From Candidatus Gracilibacteria bacterium (lineage in GTDB: Bacteria > Patescibacteriota > Gracilibacteria > UBA1369 > UBA12473): a stretch of 64,000 bases of DNA. The stretch is from the NCBI GenBank assembly GCA_041658685.1, contig JBAZZS010000002.1, forward strand, positions 248,001 to 312,000, given 5' to 3'. Made by a program: the position numbers and the translations under genes. The notes under the pieces were generated by a model. That model saw only the letters and a list, made by a program, of their open reading frames with translations. It did no database searches and was not told the DNA's origin. Positions 43,568 to 52,603 of this stretch are shown in pieces (position 1 is the stretch's first letter; every line of letters begins with the position of its first letter).

Positions 43568-43909
43568 TTAAATTTCTCTGTTTTTCTTTGTTTCCGCCTT
43601 AGCTCTTTCACCGACTTTTTTGATTTGATCGATCAATTTATCCACGGAAAGATCAATGGCTTTTCGCAAGTCGCGGCTGTCTTCACTGGAATAAAGCGGC
43701 TTTCCTCCCACCTTGGGAAGGTCCATCACCATTTCCACTTTATAGGCCGCTTTTCGTGTGAAACGTTCTCCTGTGACATTGAGTTTTACCCCGTCTGCGT
43801 CGTATTTACTCAATAACTTTTCGAGCCGAACTGCCTTTTTTTGAAAATAAGATTCGACCAATTCTTTTTCCGGATCTGCTAAATTCTTATAAAAAAAGGT
43901 GGGTTGCAT
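43568..43909 (-). CDS. hpf: Ribosome hibernation promoting factor (HPF/RaiA family)
   Basis: 113 aa, short form. The pattern of YfiA/HPF is seen: KKAVRLEKLLSKYDADGVKLNVTGERFTRKAAYKVEMVMDLP and SSEDSRDLRKAIDLSVDKLIDQIKK. It binds the 30S subunit in stationary phase. The long-form dimerisation domain is absent. Confidence 0.85.
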   Translation of the reverse strand: MQPTFFYKNLADPEKELVESYFQKKAVRLEKLLSKYDADGVKLNVTGERFTRKAAYKVEMVMDLPKVGGKPLYSSEDSRDLRKAIDLSVDKLIDQIKKVGERAKAETKKNREI

Positions 43910-43996
43910 AGTGGAAATTTTTAAATTATAAATTTTAAATAATTCATTTTTAATCTATTCTCATAGTAGCTTGTTGAGCTTTTTTCATCAATCAAA

Positions 43997-45061
43997 ATGA
44001 AATCGATTTTCTCCATTATCGAAGCATTGGCTCGCACGTGCGGGTTTCCTCTGGTTCGCGTGACGTCGGCGATGCTTAATCCGAAAGCTTTTTCACGTTA
44101 TGACGAGTGGATTAAAGAGGGAAAAATGGGAGAAATGACGTACATGGCACGAGATCCGCTGCGACGACAATCCGTAAAAGAAATCTTGCCGGAGGCAAAA
44201 AGTGTGATTTGTTTGGCAGTGCCGTATGGCCACACGCACAATGAAGAATTACCTCAAAATGCAGGCAAGGTTGCACAATACGCCTATGGCCGCGACTACC
44301 ACAAAGTCATTGAAAAAATGTTGAAAAATCTAACTCGAATGTTGGCGGAAAAATTTCCCGAAGCGGTTTTTAAATCTTATGTGGACACCGGTGCCGTGCT
44401 GGAGCGCGCGTATGCGGCTGAGGCCGGGATCGGTTTTATTGGGAAAAATACGATGCTTATCACGGATGAATTTGGGTCTTGGGTGTTTTTATCGGAAATT
44501 TTAACAACGCTTGAAATTCCTCGAGAAAAATCAGCGGTGGAGCGGCGTGAAAACTTAGATCAAGAAACATGTGGGTATTGTCGTTTATGCCATGATGTTT
44601 GCCCAACCGGCGCTCTTTCCGAGAAAGGCCTTGATGCGCGACGATGCATTTCATATCTCACCATTGAGTATCGCGGAAGCATTCCGATTGAGTTGCGACC
44701 CTTGATCGGGGATCGATTATTTGGGTGCGATGCGTGCCAAGAAATTTGCCCAAAAAATAATAAGAAAAATTCAGGGGGAAAATATGGTGTTTTGCTAGAG
44801 CAAAAACCGCTTCGCTCTTTTGCGTTGCTCGAAGAAATTTTAAGTTTACGGACCGAAGAAGAGTTCAATCAACGATTCCAGGGATCCGCGGTGCGGCGCG
44901 CCAAACGAGAGGGATTGGTACGAAATGCGTGTGTGGTGGCTGCGAATATCAAGGCAAAATCGCTGCTTCCTTTACTTGAAAAGGTGGCGAAAGAGGAGGT
45001 GAGTGAAATAGTGAGAGAGCATGCGGAGTGGGCGGTAAGACAACTTGTCGGCCCAAAATGA
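43997..45061 (+). CDS. queG: Epoxyqueuosine reductase
   Basis: 354 aa. Cobalamin-binding N-terminal domain (DYHKVIEKML), the conserved D in YVDTGAVLERAYAAEAGIGFIGKNT, two 4Fe-4S motifs (CGYCRLCHDVCPTGAL; CDACQEICPKN) and a HEAT-like C terminus. Catalyses the last step of queuosine in tRNA. TGA is the stop codon. Together with folE it argues for queuosine metabolism. Confidence 0.95.
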   Translation: MKSIFSIIEALARTCGFPLVRVTSAMLNPKAFSRYDEWIKEGKMGEMTYMARDPLRRQSVKEILPEAKSVICLAVPYGHTHNEELPQNAGKVAQYAYGRDYHKVIEKMLKNLTRMLAEKFPEAVFKSYVDTGAVLERAYAAEAGIGFIGKNTMLITDEFGSWVFLSEILTTLEIPREKSAVERRENLDQETCGYCRLCHDVCPTGALSEKGLDARRCISYLTIEYRGSIPIELRPLIGDRLFGCDACQEICPKNNKKNSGGKYGVLLEQKPLRSFALLEEILSLRTEEEFNQRFQGSAVRRAKREGLVRNACVVAANIKAKSLLPLLEKVAKEEVSEIVREHAEWAVRQLVGPK

Positions 45062-45091
45062 AATGGCTTAAATAAGCCATAAATTGAGGCA

Positions 45092-45115
45092 AAAAGTGTG
45101 CCCGGGCACACTTTT
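45092..45115. terminator. Bidirectional terminator after queG
   Basis: A 24-bp perfect palindrome (AAAAGTGTGCCC / GGGCACACTTTT). A second palindrome, ATGGCTTA-AA-TAAGCCAT, lies at 45063-45080 next to the queG stop. Confidence 0.85.
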
Positions 45116-45171
45116 CATCTTTGTAGCGACTGCTTGTATAGACGAGGCTGGCTTTTTAGGTGATTTTTTGA

Positions 45172-45177
45172 TATAAT
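45172..45177 (+). promoter_or_regulatory. -10 box before the NlpC/P60-like gene
   Basis: TATAAT ends 1 nt before the ATG at 45179, so that ATG would lie upstream of the transcript start and the next ATG, 45200, is preferred. Confidence 0.5.
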
Positions 45178-45199
45178 AATGAGATTAAAATCTTATTTT

Positions 45200-46801
45200 A
45201 TGCCAAGCCCCGAAGGCCCATCAACGGAGACCGAGAAAAACCCAATAACGCTGGAGACTAAAGAAGTCGCCGAGGGAAACCTTACGGTTCGCCAACTCAT
45301 TGAACGGGAAATTGCGACCCTGGACGATAAGCCCGGACTTTCGGCTCGAGAAAAATGGGTCGCACAACGGGTTTTTAGCATGGAAACCAAACACGGGATT
45401 CGATCTTTAGACACTCAAATCAAAACTCAACAAGAATTGACTGCTTTGCAGGCTGAAATTAAAAAAATAGTGGATCAATATCGTGATGATAAATTTATTT
45501 CTCGAAGAGAAGTCCGTGATTTGAGTCAAACCGTACAAAGCGTGGCGCGGCATGCGAATGAAGCCGCCGAAACTGCCCCTCAAACGTCTTTCCCTCGCAC
45601 CGATATCGTGGATCTGAATGACACGCCGGCAGGCATTGAACGTCGGAATGGAATTCAAAAAACATTCAAAGAGGTCACCTCCCATCTTAATTCTGAAGAA
45701 AAATCTATTTTAGGCGAGATCCAAATTGAAACCGTGGATGATTTACGAAATTTATCGGTTGAACAATTGGTCAAATTGGAAGATTTGCATGAAGGAATTC
45801 TTTTGTATGCGTTTACGGATTTTGTTGGAGGCGATAAAAAAATTGATTTAACGGATTTTGAATCGTTTTATAAAAATCCAACTTCGGGACAAAAACTCCT
45901 CGTGGATTTTCGAAACAACACCGATGCCGAAAACCGGCTCGGGGCTGCTGATATTTTACCTCCTTCAATTCGCAAGATTACGGTTTATCCGGAAGGGGAT
46001 GAATCGGTCCATCGAATGCGTACGTCAACAAGCCGCATTGGATTAAAAGGGAAAAATAAAGAAGGAAATGGCTTTATTGACGGCGGCGGATACATTCCCG
46101 TGTACAGTACGGATGTGATTATGATCGGAGGAGTCGATAAAAATTTTGAAAATCAATATCGCAAAAAAGGCCCGGATGGCGCCTTATTGTACGGAAAAGA
46201 TGCCTTGGATTATGCCACCTATAATGCAAAGTTTGGGGCAAAGGAAGCCGCTGATATTTCAACCTTAAGAAAGGCAGGTAAATCTGTGAGTAAGCAATAT
46301 ACCCCGGAAGAAATTGAAGCCTTGGAATCGCAAATCAATGCCTCGGGGGTGCGAAAAAACATTGTTTCTGCGGCCCTCCGAGGGTTGGGGAAACCGGGGA
46401 AAGGCAGTTGTTGGGATTGGGCCAATTCCGTTTATCGAGAGGCCGGCGTGACGTATCGAGATGTTTATCATCATTCCAATTACCCCATCAAAATCATTGG
46501 AAAAGATAAAAACGGAAAACCCATATGCAAATACAATAATAACCCTGAAAATCCTCCAAAGCGCCTTCTCAATTCCATTGATGCCGGGGATTGGATTTAT
46601 TTTCACAATAAAAACGGTTCCGATTATGTCGGAGACCACAGTGCGATTTTTCTCCGCTGGATTGATAAAGAAAATTTAATCGGGGAAGTGGTGAGCAACC
46701 CCGCCGGGGGAAATCCGGTCCGAAAACATTCTGTTGATTTCAAAAAAAAGCCGGTGACTTTTATCCAAAAACCGGTGCCGCTAAGAAAGGGGAAATCTTA
46801 A
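45200..46801 (+). CDS. NlpC/P60 or CHAP-like hydrolase with an unusual N-terminal domain
   Basis: 533 aa from ATG 45200. Order: a charged helical region (1-130), a domain (about 170-310) shared with the next protein (IQIETVDDLRNLSVEQLVKLEDLHEGILL; IRKITVYPEGD; GFIDGGGYIPVYS), a linker, and a C-terminal papain-like fold with Cys404 (GSCWDWANSVYREAG), DAGDWIYF and His480 (DHSAIFLRW). The Cys-His pair in this order fits an NlpC/P60 or CHAP peptidoglycan amidase. No signal peptide is visible. Paired with an M23 protein 10 bp downstream. Confidence 0.65.
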   Translation: MPSPEGPSTETEKNPITLETKEVAEGNLTVRQLIEREIATLDDKPGLSAREKWVAQRVFSMETKHGIRSLDTQIKTQQELTALQAEIKKIVDQYRDDKFISRREVRDLSQTVQSVARHANEAAETAPQTSFPRTDIVDLNDTPAGIERRNGIQKTFKEVTSHLNSEEKSILGEIQIETVDDLRNLSVEQLVKLEDLHEGILLYAFTDFVGGDKKIDLTDFESFYKNPTSGQKLLVDFRNNTDAENRLGAADILPPSIRKITVYPEGDESVHRMRTSTSRIGLKGKNKEGNGFIDGGGYIPVYSTDVIMIGGVDKNFENQYRKKGPDGALLYGKDALDYATYNAKFGAKEAADISTLRKAGKSVSKQYTPEEIEALESQINASGVRKNIVSAALRGLGKPGKGSCWDWANSVYREAGVTYRDVYHHSNYPIKIIGKDKNGKPICKYNNNPENPPKRLLNSIDAGDWIYFHNKNGSDYVGDHSAIFLRWIDKENLIGEVVSNPAGGNPVRKHSVDFKKKPVTFIQKPVPLRKGKS

Positions 46802-46811
46802 TAAAAATTTT

Positions 46812-48509
46812 ATGTCTAAGCTTGATCAAGCTCCTTTACCGGGAAAAATCGATGTCCCAGCGGCTCCGACGGAAAACGTCGATTTTCTTAATGTAAAAAA
46901 AGAACAAGAAAAAGAGAAAGTGTCTCTTGATGATCTTCACGAGCGCCGTAGTGTTGGGGCTAAGGCTGAAACTCGAAATGAATTTAAAAAATTGCGTAAA
47001 GAGGCGCCTGTCACTGTTAACGCTCTTTTAAAGAATGGCGAACTCAAGATGGAGGTTATTAATGAAAAAATTTCTACCCTTTCGGTGGATGTTCTTTATC
47101 GTTTGGAAGATAAGTGCCCGGGGAGTTTGTTGGAAATTTTTGCCACCCAAACCGGAGATACTTTTGTTTTTAATTTTAAGGGCAATATGGAGGCGAGTGG
47201 GACTTTGGGGTTGAATTTATTTTTCAAGAATCAACCCGAGGTTCGCGATCTTAAAGTAACCGCTTCCCCCGAGCGCGGAAATAAAGTTGAAAATGGAGTT
47301 CGCCAAGGATTTAAGGGAAATTTTATGGAGGGGCAAAACTATGTGGAGGTTTTGGATGGTTATACCGTGGAAGTGACTAAGCGCCTCGATAAAAACACGG
47401 AAGAATATAAAGGGTTAGAACAAGCCCATGCAAACGCCATGGGGGCTTACGAAAACCGTAATGATCCTCAATTTAAGTCTTTCATGAGAATGGTTAGAGG
47501 AAATCACTATGAAGACATTCCTACTGATCATATTGAAAAAGGGGAAACCCAAGCGGAAAAATTACTTTATCGTGTGATCGAAGCCTCGGCCAATGCAGGG
47601 GTAGATCCTCATTTGACCATGTCCTTATTGAAAGCTGAAAACGGAGACAATGGACGATTTTTCGGGGTGATGAAAGGGGAGGCTGAAGGGTTTGAAGCGC
47701 AGCTTGATTGGGCCATTAAATTGATCCAAGAATATGAATCACGCTATGTTGCGTTAGGCAAACAAGCCCGAGATGGAAATGGTCGTTATACGGTTGGGTT
47801 CTTGGCGTATTTTTCTGAAATTTATTCTCCGAAAGAAGGAAACCCACATCATTTTAAAAATTTATGTAAAAATTATTTTGCTTATCGAGGCGAAGCCATG
47901 CCTTCAAAAACTGAATTGGAACAAGCCAAAGAAGGTTATGACTCGGCTCGTTCCTTTTATTTGCCCTACAAGAGAGAAACTCCTCAAATGAATATCCCGC
48001 CCAAGAGGGTATGGGAGGCGTTAAAAGATAATTCTTTTAATAATGAAGTTTTACAGAAAATGGTCCCGGGCTGGAGAGGAAAAACTCTCAAGGGAGGTTC
48101 TCGTTTCGGCTATCGTAATCATCCTGTTTTGAAACGATGGAAATTGCACACCGGGCTTGATGTTGCAGCTCCGCGCGGAACGGATTGTCGCCCTTGGAAA
48201 GCAGGTGTCGTTGAATTCGCCGGCAACAAAAAAAACGGGTATGGAAATATGGTGATCATCAATCATGGCAATGGAGTAAAAACTTATTATGCTCATTTTA
48301 AAGAAATTCCTGCGGGGATTGTGCGCGGTGCTTCGGTCACACCGGATACCAAAGTGGGAATCATTGGGAGTACGGGGATGTCCACCGGCCCGCATCTTCA
48401 CTTTGAAATTCGTATTGATGGCACGCCGATTGACCCGTTTTTGACAAAAAAAGATCTTTTCCCTCCCACCACAACGCCTTCTTCTACCACTGAAAGTATG
48501 CCGGGTTGA
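46812..48509 (+). CDS. M23 (LytM-type) peptidase with transglycosylase-like region
   Basis: 565 aa. Residues 78-190 resemble the shared domain of the preceding protein (VINEKISTLSVDVLYRLEDKCPGSLLEIF; VRDLKVTASPERG). Residues 245-365 look like a lysozyme-type fold (GVDPHLTMSLLKAENGDNGRFFG, with E276 as candidate acid). The C terminus is a full M23 domain: H446 and D450 (HTGLD), H495 (YYAHF), and H528/H530 (GPHLH). M23 enzymes are zinc endopeptidases that cut peptidoglycan cross-bridges. No signal peptide is seen. The gene is co-transcribed with the upstream hydrolase. Confidence 0.85.
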   Translation: MSKLDQAPLPGKIDVPAAPTENVDFLNVKKEQEKEKVSLDDLHERRSVGAKAETRNEFKKLRKEAPVTVNALLKNGELKMEVINEKISTLSVDVLYRLEDKCPGSLLEIFATQTGDTFVFNFKGNMEASGTLGLNLFFKNQPEVRDLKVTASPERGNKVENGVRQGFKGNFMEGQNYVEVLDGYTVEVTKRLDKNTEEYKGLEQAHANAMGAYENRNDPQFKSFMRMVRGNHYEDIPTDHIEKGETQAEKLLYRVIEASANAGVDPHLTMSLLKAENGDNGRFFGVMKGEAEGFEAQLDWAIKLIQEYESRYVALGKQARDGNGRYTVGFLAYFSEIYSPKEGNPHHFKNLCKNYFAYRGEAMPSKTELEQAKEGYDSARSFYLPYKRETPQMNIPPKRVWEALKDNSFNNEVLQKMVPGWRGKTLKGGSRFGYRNHPVLKRWKLHTGLDVAAPRGTDCRPWKAGVVEFAGNKKNGYGNMVIINHGNGVKTYYAHFKEIPAGIVRGASVTPDTKVGIIGSTGMSTGPHLHFEIRIDGTPIDPFLTKKDLFPPTTTPSSTTESMPG

Positions 48510-48516
48510 TAAAAAT

Positions 48517-48921
48517 TTAGGCCATCACTCCCAACGCTCTTTTGATTTTTTCAAGGTTTTCTTTTTGATGCTCGAGCTTGTGATACGCGTGACTGGCTAC
48601 AAAACGCACTTTTTCGCCATTGGTTTTAATAAGGGTTAAATAGTGCGCTAATCCAAATTTTCTAAATTTTACGTCCTGAATTTCTGCGCGCTTGATCCTA
48701 AAAACTTCTCCTGTAAATTTTTTATAGCTCAACCGACTGGTTCGAATAAATATGAATTCATCACCCTTTAAAACCCAAATATAAGGTTTTTGAATAAAAA
48801 ACCCAAATAAAATTACCAACCACATGGAAATATATTTTATGGAAAAAATATACGCGTCGGGATCTTTTCCTCCTGTATGTTTTTTGATTTCCTCAAGGAC
48901 AGGGATATCGTGGTAAGCCAT
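48517..48921 (-). CDS. PH-like (bPH2-type) membrane protein
   Basis: 134 aa from ATG 48921; an earlier ATG at 48954 would add 11 hydrophobic residues of unclear relevance. A transmembrane segment (YISMWLVILFGFFI) precedes a beta-rich region (IWVLKGDEFIFIRTSRLSYKKFTGEVFRIKRAEIQDVKF) typical of bacterial PH-like domains, then a C-terminal helix. Function unknown. It converges with the M23 gene 7 bp away. Confidence 0.6.
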   Translation of the reverse strand: MAYHDIPVLEEIKKHTGGKDPDAYIFSIKYISMWLVILFGFFIQKPYIWVLKGDEFIFIRTSRLSYKKFTGEVFRIKRAEIQDVKFRKFGLAHYLTLIKTNGEKVRFVASHAYHKLEHQKENLEKIKRALGVMA

Positions 48922-49010
48922 AAAAATAAAATTAAAAATAAATTTTATAGACAAAATACTTTAAATTTCCTAAGATTCAACTCTTAATGTCATAATTTAA
49001 TAAAAATTTA

Positions 49011-49811
49011 ATGATTTCTCGTTTAAAATTATGGGCGTTATACGCGAGCTTGATGTTGATCTTTTCGTCCTGCGGCCCGAATGAAACCGACTACAAAAGT
49101 GCTGTTCCGATCACGGATTCCACCACTTTTACATCCCATTCCGGGGAAACTGAAATCGTTGCCACGCCGGAAACTTCCAGCTCTGTCGTTGAGTCTTCGA
49201 CCGACCTCCCCGCCGAGATCAATTTGAATGTTTTATTCTATTCTCAAGCGCCGACCAGTGATTGGGGCATGCCGTACCAGGAGGCGTGCGAGGAGGCGAG
49301 TCTTTTGTTGGCGTATTATTACGCGACGGATCAACATGATGTGACGCGCGATGAATTTCACCAAGATTTATTGGCCATGGTTGATTTTGAAACGAATTAT
49401 TTTGGCCAATATCAGCACACCACGATTGCGCAAACCGCGGAAATGGCTACGGTTTATTTGAATTTTACGAATTATGAAATCGTTGATAATCCAACGGTGG
49501 ACCAATTGAAAGAATTTTTGGCAGCCGGAGACGTGATTGTTGCACCTTTTGCAGGTCGTTATTTGGGAAATCCGTATTTCACGGGAAAGGGACCGATTTA
49601 TCATAATCTGGTGATTCGCGGATACGACGAAACACACTTCATCACCAATGATGTGGGCACGCGGCATGGTGAAAATTTTATTTATGAATACGACGTGCTT
49701 TTAAATGCGCTTCATGATTGGCACGACAGCGCTTCGTATGAGGATGATGGGATTTTGAGGGGAGCGAAAAGGGTAATGGTGGTCAAACCGACCCCAATTA
49801 CATCCCAGTAG
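49011..49811 (+). CDS. C39-like peptidase lipoprotein
   Basis: 266 aa. Lipoprotein signal (LWALYASLMLIFSSC, Cys21), a Ser/Thr/Glu linker to about 70, then a C39_2-like papain fold: Cys93 (PYQEACEEASLLLAYYY), the conserved DVIVAPFAGRYL, His in IYHNLVIRGYD and Asp in ITNDVGT. The catalytic Cys-His-Asp set appears complete. Probably an extracellular membrane-attached protease or amidase; substrate unknown. Confidence 0.75.
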   Translation: MISRLKLWALYASLMLIFSSCGPNETDYKSAVPITDSTTFTSHSGETEIVATPETSSSVVESSTDLPAEINLNVLFYSQAPTSDWGMPYQEACEEASLLLAYYYATDQHDVTRDEFHQDLLAMVDFETNYFGQYQHTTIAQTAEMATVYLNFTNYEIVDNPTVDQLKEFLAAGDVIVAPFAGRYLGNPYFTGKGPIYHNLVIRGYDETHFITNDVGTRHGENFIYEYDVLLNALHDWHDSASYEDDGILRGAKRVMVVKPTPITSQ

Positions 49812-49817
49812 CATCAA

Positions 49818-49930
49818 AGGCAATCGGGAAGGAAGAATTTTTATTCGCATGGGAGTCGGACACTCGGATCATGATTCTCGTGTCCTCTTCCTTAAAAATG
49901 CTCACAAAAATTTTCCTCTCCCTCTTGCCT
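49818..49930. repeat. Palindromic intergenic element, short form (copy R3)
   Basis: 113 bp bounded by AGGCAA / TTGCCT with arms GGAAGAATTTTT and AAAAATTTTCC. The centre pairs GGACAC with GTGTCC. It overlaps the 3' end of the methyltransferase gene on the minus strand and provides its last nine codons, including TGA. Confidence 0.9.
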
Positions 49931-50810
49931 CAATAACAAAGCAATGATGTGGAGGCGTTCCATTAAAATCCAGCGGGATCATTCCTGTCTCTTTTTTGAT
50001 CGTGCATGGCTTGAGTTTTTTCGTATCCATCATGAATTCGCGATAATTGTTTGAAAACAAAATAAATCCATCTGGATTGAGGAGGTCGAGGGCGGCGTTG
50101 ATAAGAGTCGGGTGGTCTTTTTGCACCGAGAAATTCTCCCCTTTATTTTTACTGAACGTCGGCGGATCGATGATGATGATGTCGAACAATAAATTTTTCT
50201 TTTTTGCGTACGTGAAAAATTCAAGAGTGTCCATTTTATAAACCCAATTTTTCTCAGGGGCGAGATGGTTGAGCGCGAGGTTTTTTTTAATCCATTCACA
50301 ATAGGTTTTTGAAAGATCGACGCTGTAAGTTTTTGTTGCCCCGGCTTGAGCCGCATAAATCGTAAAAGAGCCGGTGTAGGCAAAGGTGTTAAGCACGACC
50401 TTATTTTGGCTTTTTGAAGCGATCCATTGGCGCGTTTCGCGATGATCCAAGAAAAGTCCGGTGTCCAAATAATCCGATAAATTGATTGAAAAAGAATGCC
50501 CATATTCTTGAACCGTGATTTCTTTTTGCGGAGAGGATTTTGGAAGAGCGATGTTTTTCTTTGTGCGATCTTTGTAAAAAAAATCTTGAATATTCAGAAG
50601 GGTTTTTAAATTTTCCTCCATTTCTTTCAATAATTCGAGTCGAATGGTGTCGAACACATGAATCACGGCATTGTCTTTATAAATATCAATGGCCACAGGA
50701 AAATTGCGGTCCGTGTGGTTGTAAAGACGATAGGCTTCGAGGCGGTTTTGCTTGAGGTAAGGCGCGAGGCGAATCAGGGAGGATTCTATGAGAAAATGAA
50801 TAGAAGACAT
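49902..50810 (-). CDS. Class I rRNA methyltransferase (RlmI/RlmK-like)
   Basis: 302 aa. SAM-binding VLNTFAYTGSFTIYAAQAGA, SVDLSKTYCEWIKKN, and catalytic DPPTFSKNKG; GLFLDHRETR precedes motif I as in RlmI. The PUA domain of RlmI is reduced. Target inferred to be 23S rRNA cytosine. The C-terminal ARGRGKFL and the TGA stop are encoded by the repeat element that overlaps the gene end, so the original terminus has been replaced or extended. Confidence 0.85.
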   Translation of the reverse strand: MSSIHFLIESSLIRLAPYLKQNRLEAYRLYNHTDRNFPVAIDIYKDNAVIHVFDTIRLELLKEMEENLKTLLNIQDFFYKDRTKKNIALPKSSPQKEITVQEYGHSFSINLSDYLDTGLFLDHRETRQWIASKSQNKVVLNTFAYTGSFTIYAAQAGATKTYSVDLSKTYCEWIKKNLALNHLAPEKNWVYKMDTLEFFTYAKKKNLLFDIIIIDPPTFSKNKGENFSVQKDHPTLINAALDLLNPDGFILFSNNYREFMMDTKKLKPCTIKKETGMIPLDFNGTPPHHCFVIEARGRGKFL

Positions 50811-50850
50811 GATGGAAGTTGGAAATTAAATGTTGCAGTGATTTTCAAAA

Positions 50851-52233
50851 TTATTCCGTTAATGCTTCCAATTTTGCCTTGAGACTTTTACTCTTGAGAA
50901 GTTGATAAAGAGAAATCGTCAGCAATCCAATTTGAATCACCAACCCCGCAGTAAACCCGATCGGAATTGCGTACAAGCCCATTTTATCCAACAACATTGC
51001 GCTCACGCCCATGGTCACCGCAATCGTGCTCACGTGAATCAAGGACGGGCGTTGGGTGTTTTTGAGGGCATAATGCGCACGGGCAAGCAGGTGCATTCCG
51101 CTCTCAAACGGGATGGAAATTGTGTAAACCATGAGCAAAGCGGCCGTGGCTTTAATCGCGGTTTCATCGAATTGTCCTCCTCCGAATAAAATTTTGATGG
51201 CCGGATAACTCACGAGCGCCAAGGCTCCGCCCGCCAATCCGGTGTAAACCGCGGTTTTGATGCCTCGACTTTTTATAATTTCTCCAAATTTACGATATTT
51301 TTTCTCTGCTGCAGCCGTCGAAAGTTCGGCAAAGGCTGCGAGGGAAATGGAAATTCCAATCAAACTCACGGGCACGCTCTGAAAATTGCGCGCAAAAGAA
51401 TAAATGGTCGTACTCCCCGGATCAAGTTGAGTGGTGAGTCTAACAAACCACCACAACATGAGTTGCCACATCCCGAGCTGTGCGATTTTTGGGATCATGA
51501 GCCATGCGGTTTCTTTCATGGCCGGAGTAAAACCCAAGGTCCATTGAGGTCGATACCCGTAACGAATCATGGCCGGGACACGAATCAATAAATGTAAAAA
51601 GGCCCCTAAAATCGTGCCCATCACAATCCCCGTGGTTTGAAAATGAGGCGCAAAAAATAAAACACCGAGAATGATTCCCAGGTTATAAAGAGCGGGGGAA
51701 AGCCCATACCACAAAAACTCTTTGAGGCTGATGAGCACATTTCCAAACATATTACTCAACGTGAAAAACAAAGGAGACAACAACATGAGGCGCGTTACCT
51801 GGATGTATTCATGTTGTTGTTCCGGAGAAAAACCCGGAACCAACTGATTCGCAATAAAGGGAAGAATCAATGCGAAAATTCCACAAGTGATGACAAGGAT
51901 GATCAGACATAAATTTAAAATTTGATTGGTGTACGTGATGGCTTTTTCTTTATTTTCTTTATCCAATTGCGTAAAAATCGGCACAAAAGCCGCGGACAAG
52001 GCCCCCACGGCAAAAACCGCCAAGAAAAAATCAGGAACCACAAAAGCGGCATTGTACACATCGAGGGTGGACCCGGCGCCAAACGTTTGAGCAAAAGTTC
52101 GGTCACGCAAAAGCCCCAATGCATAACTCAGCCCGGAGGTGAGCGTCAACGTAAATGCAGTATGATACAACAGATTTTTAAAACCGCCGGCCGCTTCTTT
52201 TCTTTGTTGAAATTTCCGGAAAAAGGAAAACAT
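50851..52233 (-). CDS. murJ: Lipid II flippase MurJ
   Basis: 460 aa with about 12-14 transmembrane helices. Family stretches: LRDRTFAQTFGAGSTLDVYNAAFVVPDFFLAVFAVGALSAAFVPIF, ISLKEFLWYGLSPALYNLGIILG, and LARAHYALKNTQRPSLI. Exports lipid II for peptidoglycan synthesis. Complete. Confidence 0.92.
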   Translation of the reverse strand: MFSFFRKFQQRKEAAGGFKNLLYHTAFTLTLTSGLSYALGLLRDRTFAQTFGAGSTLDVYNAAFVVPDFFLAVFAVGALSAAFVPIFTQLDKENKEKAITYTNQILNLCLIILVITCGIFALILPFIANQLVPGFSPEQQHEYIQVTRLMLLSPLFFTLSNMFGNVLISLKEFLWYGLSPALYNLGIILGVLFFAPHFQTTGIVMGTILGAFLHLLIRVPAMIRYGYRPQWTLGFTPAMKETAWLMIPKIAQLGMWQLMLWWFVRLTTQLDPGSTTIYSFARNFQSVPVSLIGISISLAAFAELSTAAAEKKYRKFGEIIKSRGIKTAVYTGLAGGALALVSYPAIKILFGGGQFDETAIKATAALLMVYTISIPFESGMHLLARAHYALKNTQRPSLIHVSTIAVTMGVSAMLLDKMGLYAIPIGFTAGLVIQIGLLTISLYQLLKSKSLKAKLEALTE

Positions 52234-52267
52234 GAGAAACGAATTTTAAAGCGCCCAGCCCCATGGA

Positions 52268-52504
52268 TTAATAAGAAGAATCGTCTTCGGTCTCGAGAAC
52301 CAAACCCAAATCTTCTTCTTTAACGGCATTTTCATCCACTTCATCATCATCTTCTTCCATGGTTTCAAATTCATCTCCCTCTTCTTCATCGACACGCGTC
52401 ATTTCTTCTCTTTTCTCTTTTTCTCCATCGCAAGTGCATTCGCATTCGGGAAGACCGCATCCTTCGCAAACCGGACAATCACTGCCACAAGAACATTCAT
52501 CCAT
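52268..52504 (-). CDS. Small Cys-rich acidic protein
   Basis: 78 aa. The first 26 residues carry eight Cys (CSCGSDCPVCEGCGLPECECTC), an obvious metal-binding cluster, followed by a strongly acidic tail (EEEGDEFETMEEDDDEVDE). No family is recognised. Possibly a metallothionein-like or regulatory peptide. It sits directly upstream of murJ on the same strand. Confidence 0.65.
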   Translation of the reverse strand: MDECSCGSDCPVCEGCGLPECECTCDGEKEKREEMTRVDEEEGDEFETMEEDDDEVDENAVKEEDLGLVLETEDDSSY

Positions 52505-52603
52505 ATCTTAAAAATTAACATTTAAAAAGGCACCCCCCATTTTCATCATTTCGTAAGGAAATGCAATAGAATTTTAACGGAAAGAGCTTATAATTTTTTT
52601 ACC

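Noticed and set aside
43997..45061. UGA recoding as in Gracilibacteria/Absconditabacteria
   Set aside because: TGA ends queG, prfB and other genes at the expected family length, and UGA is not seen inside conserved genes.
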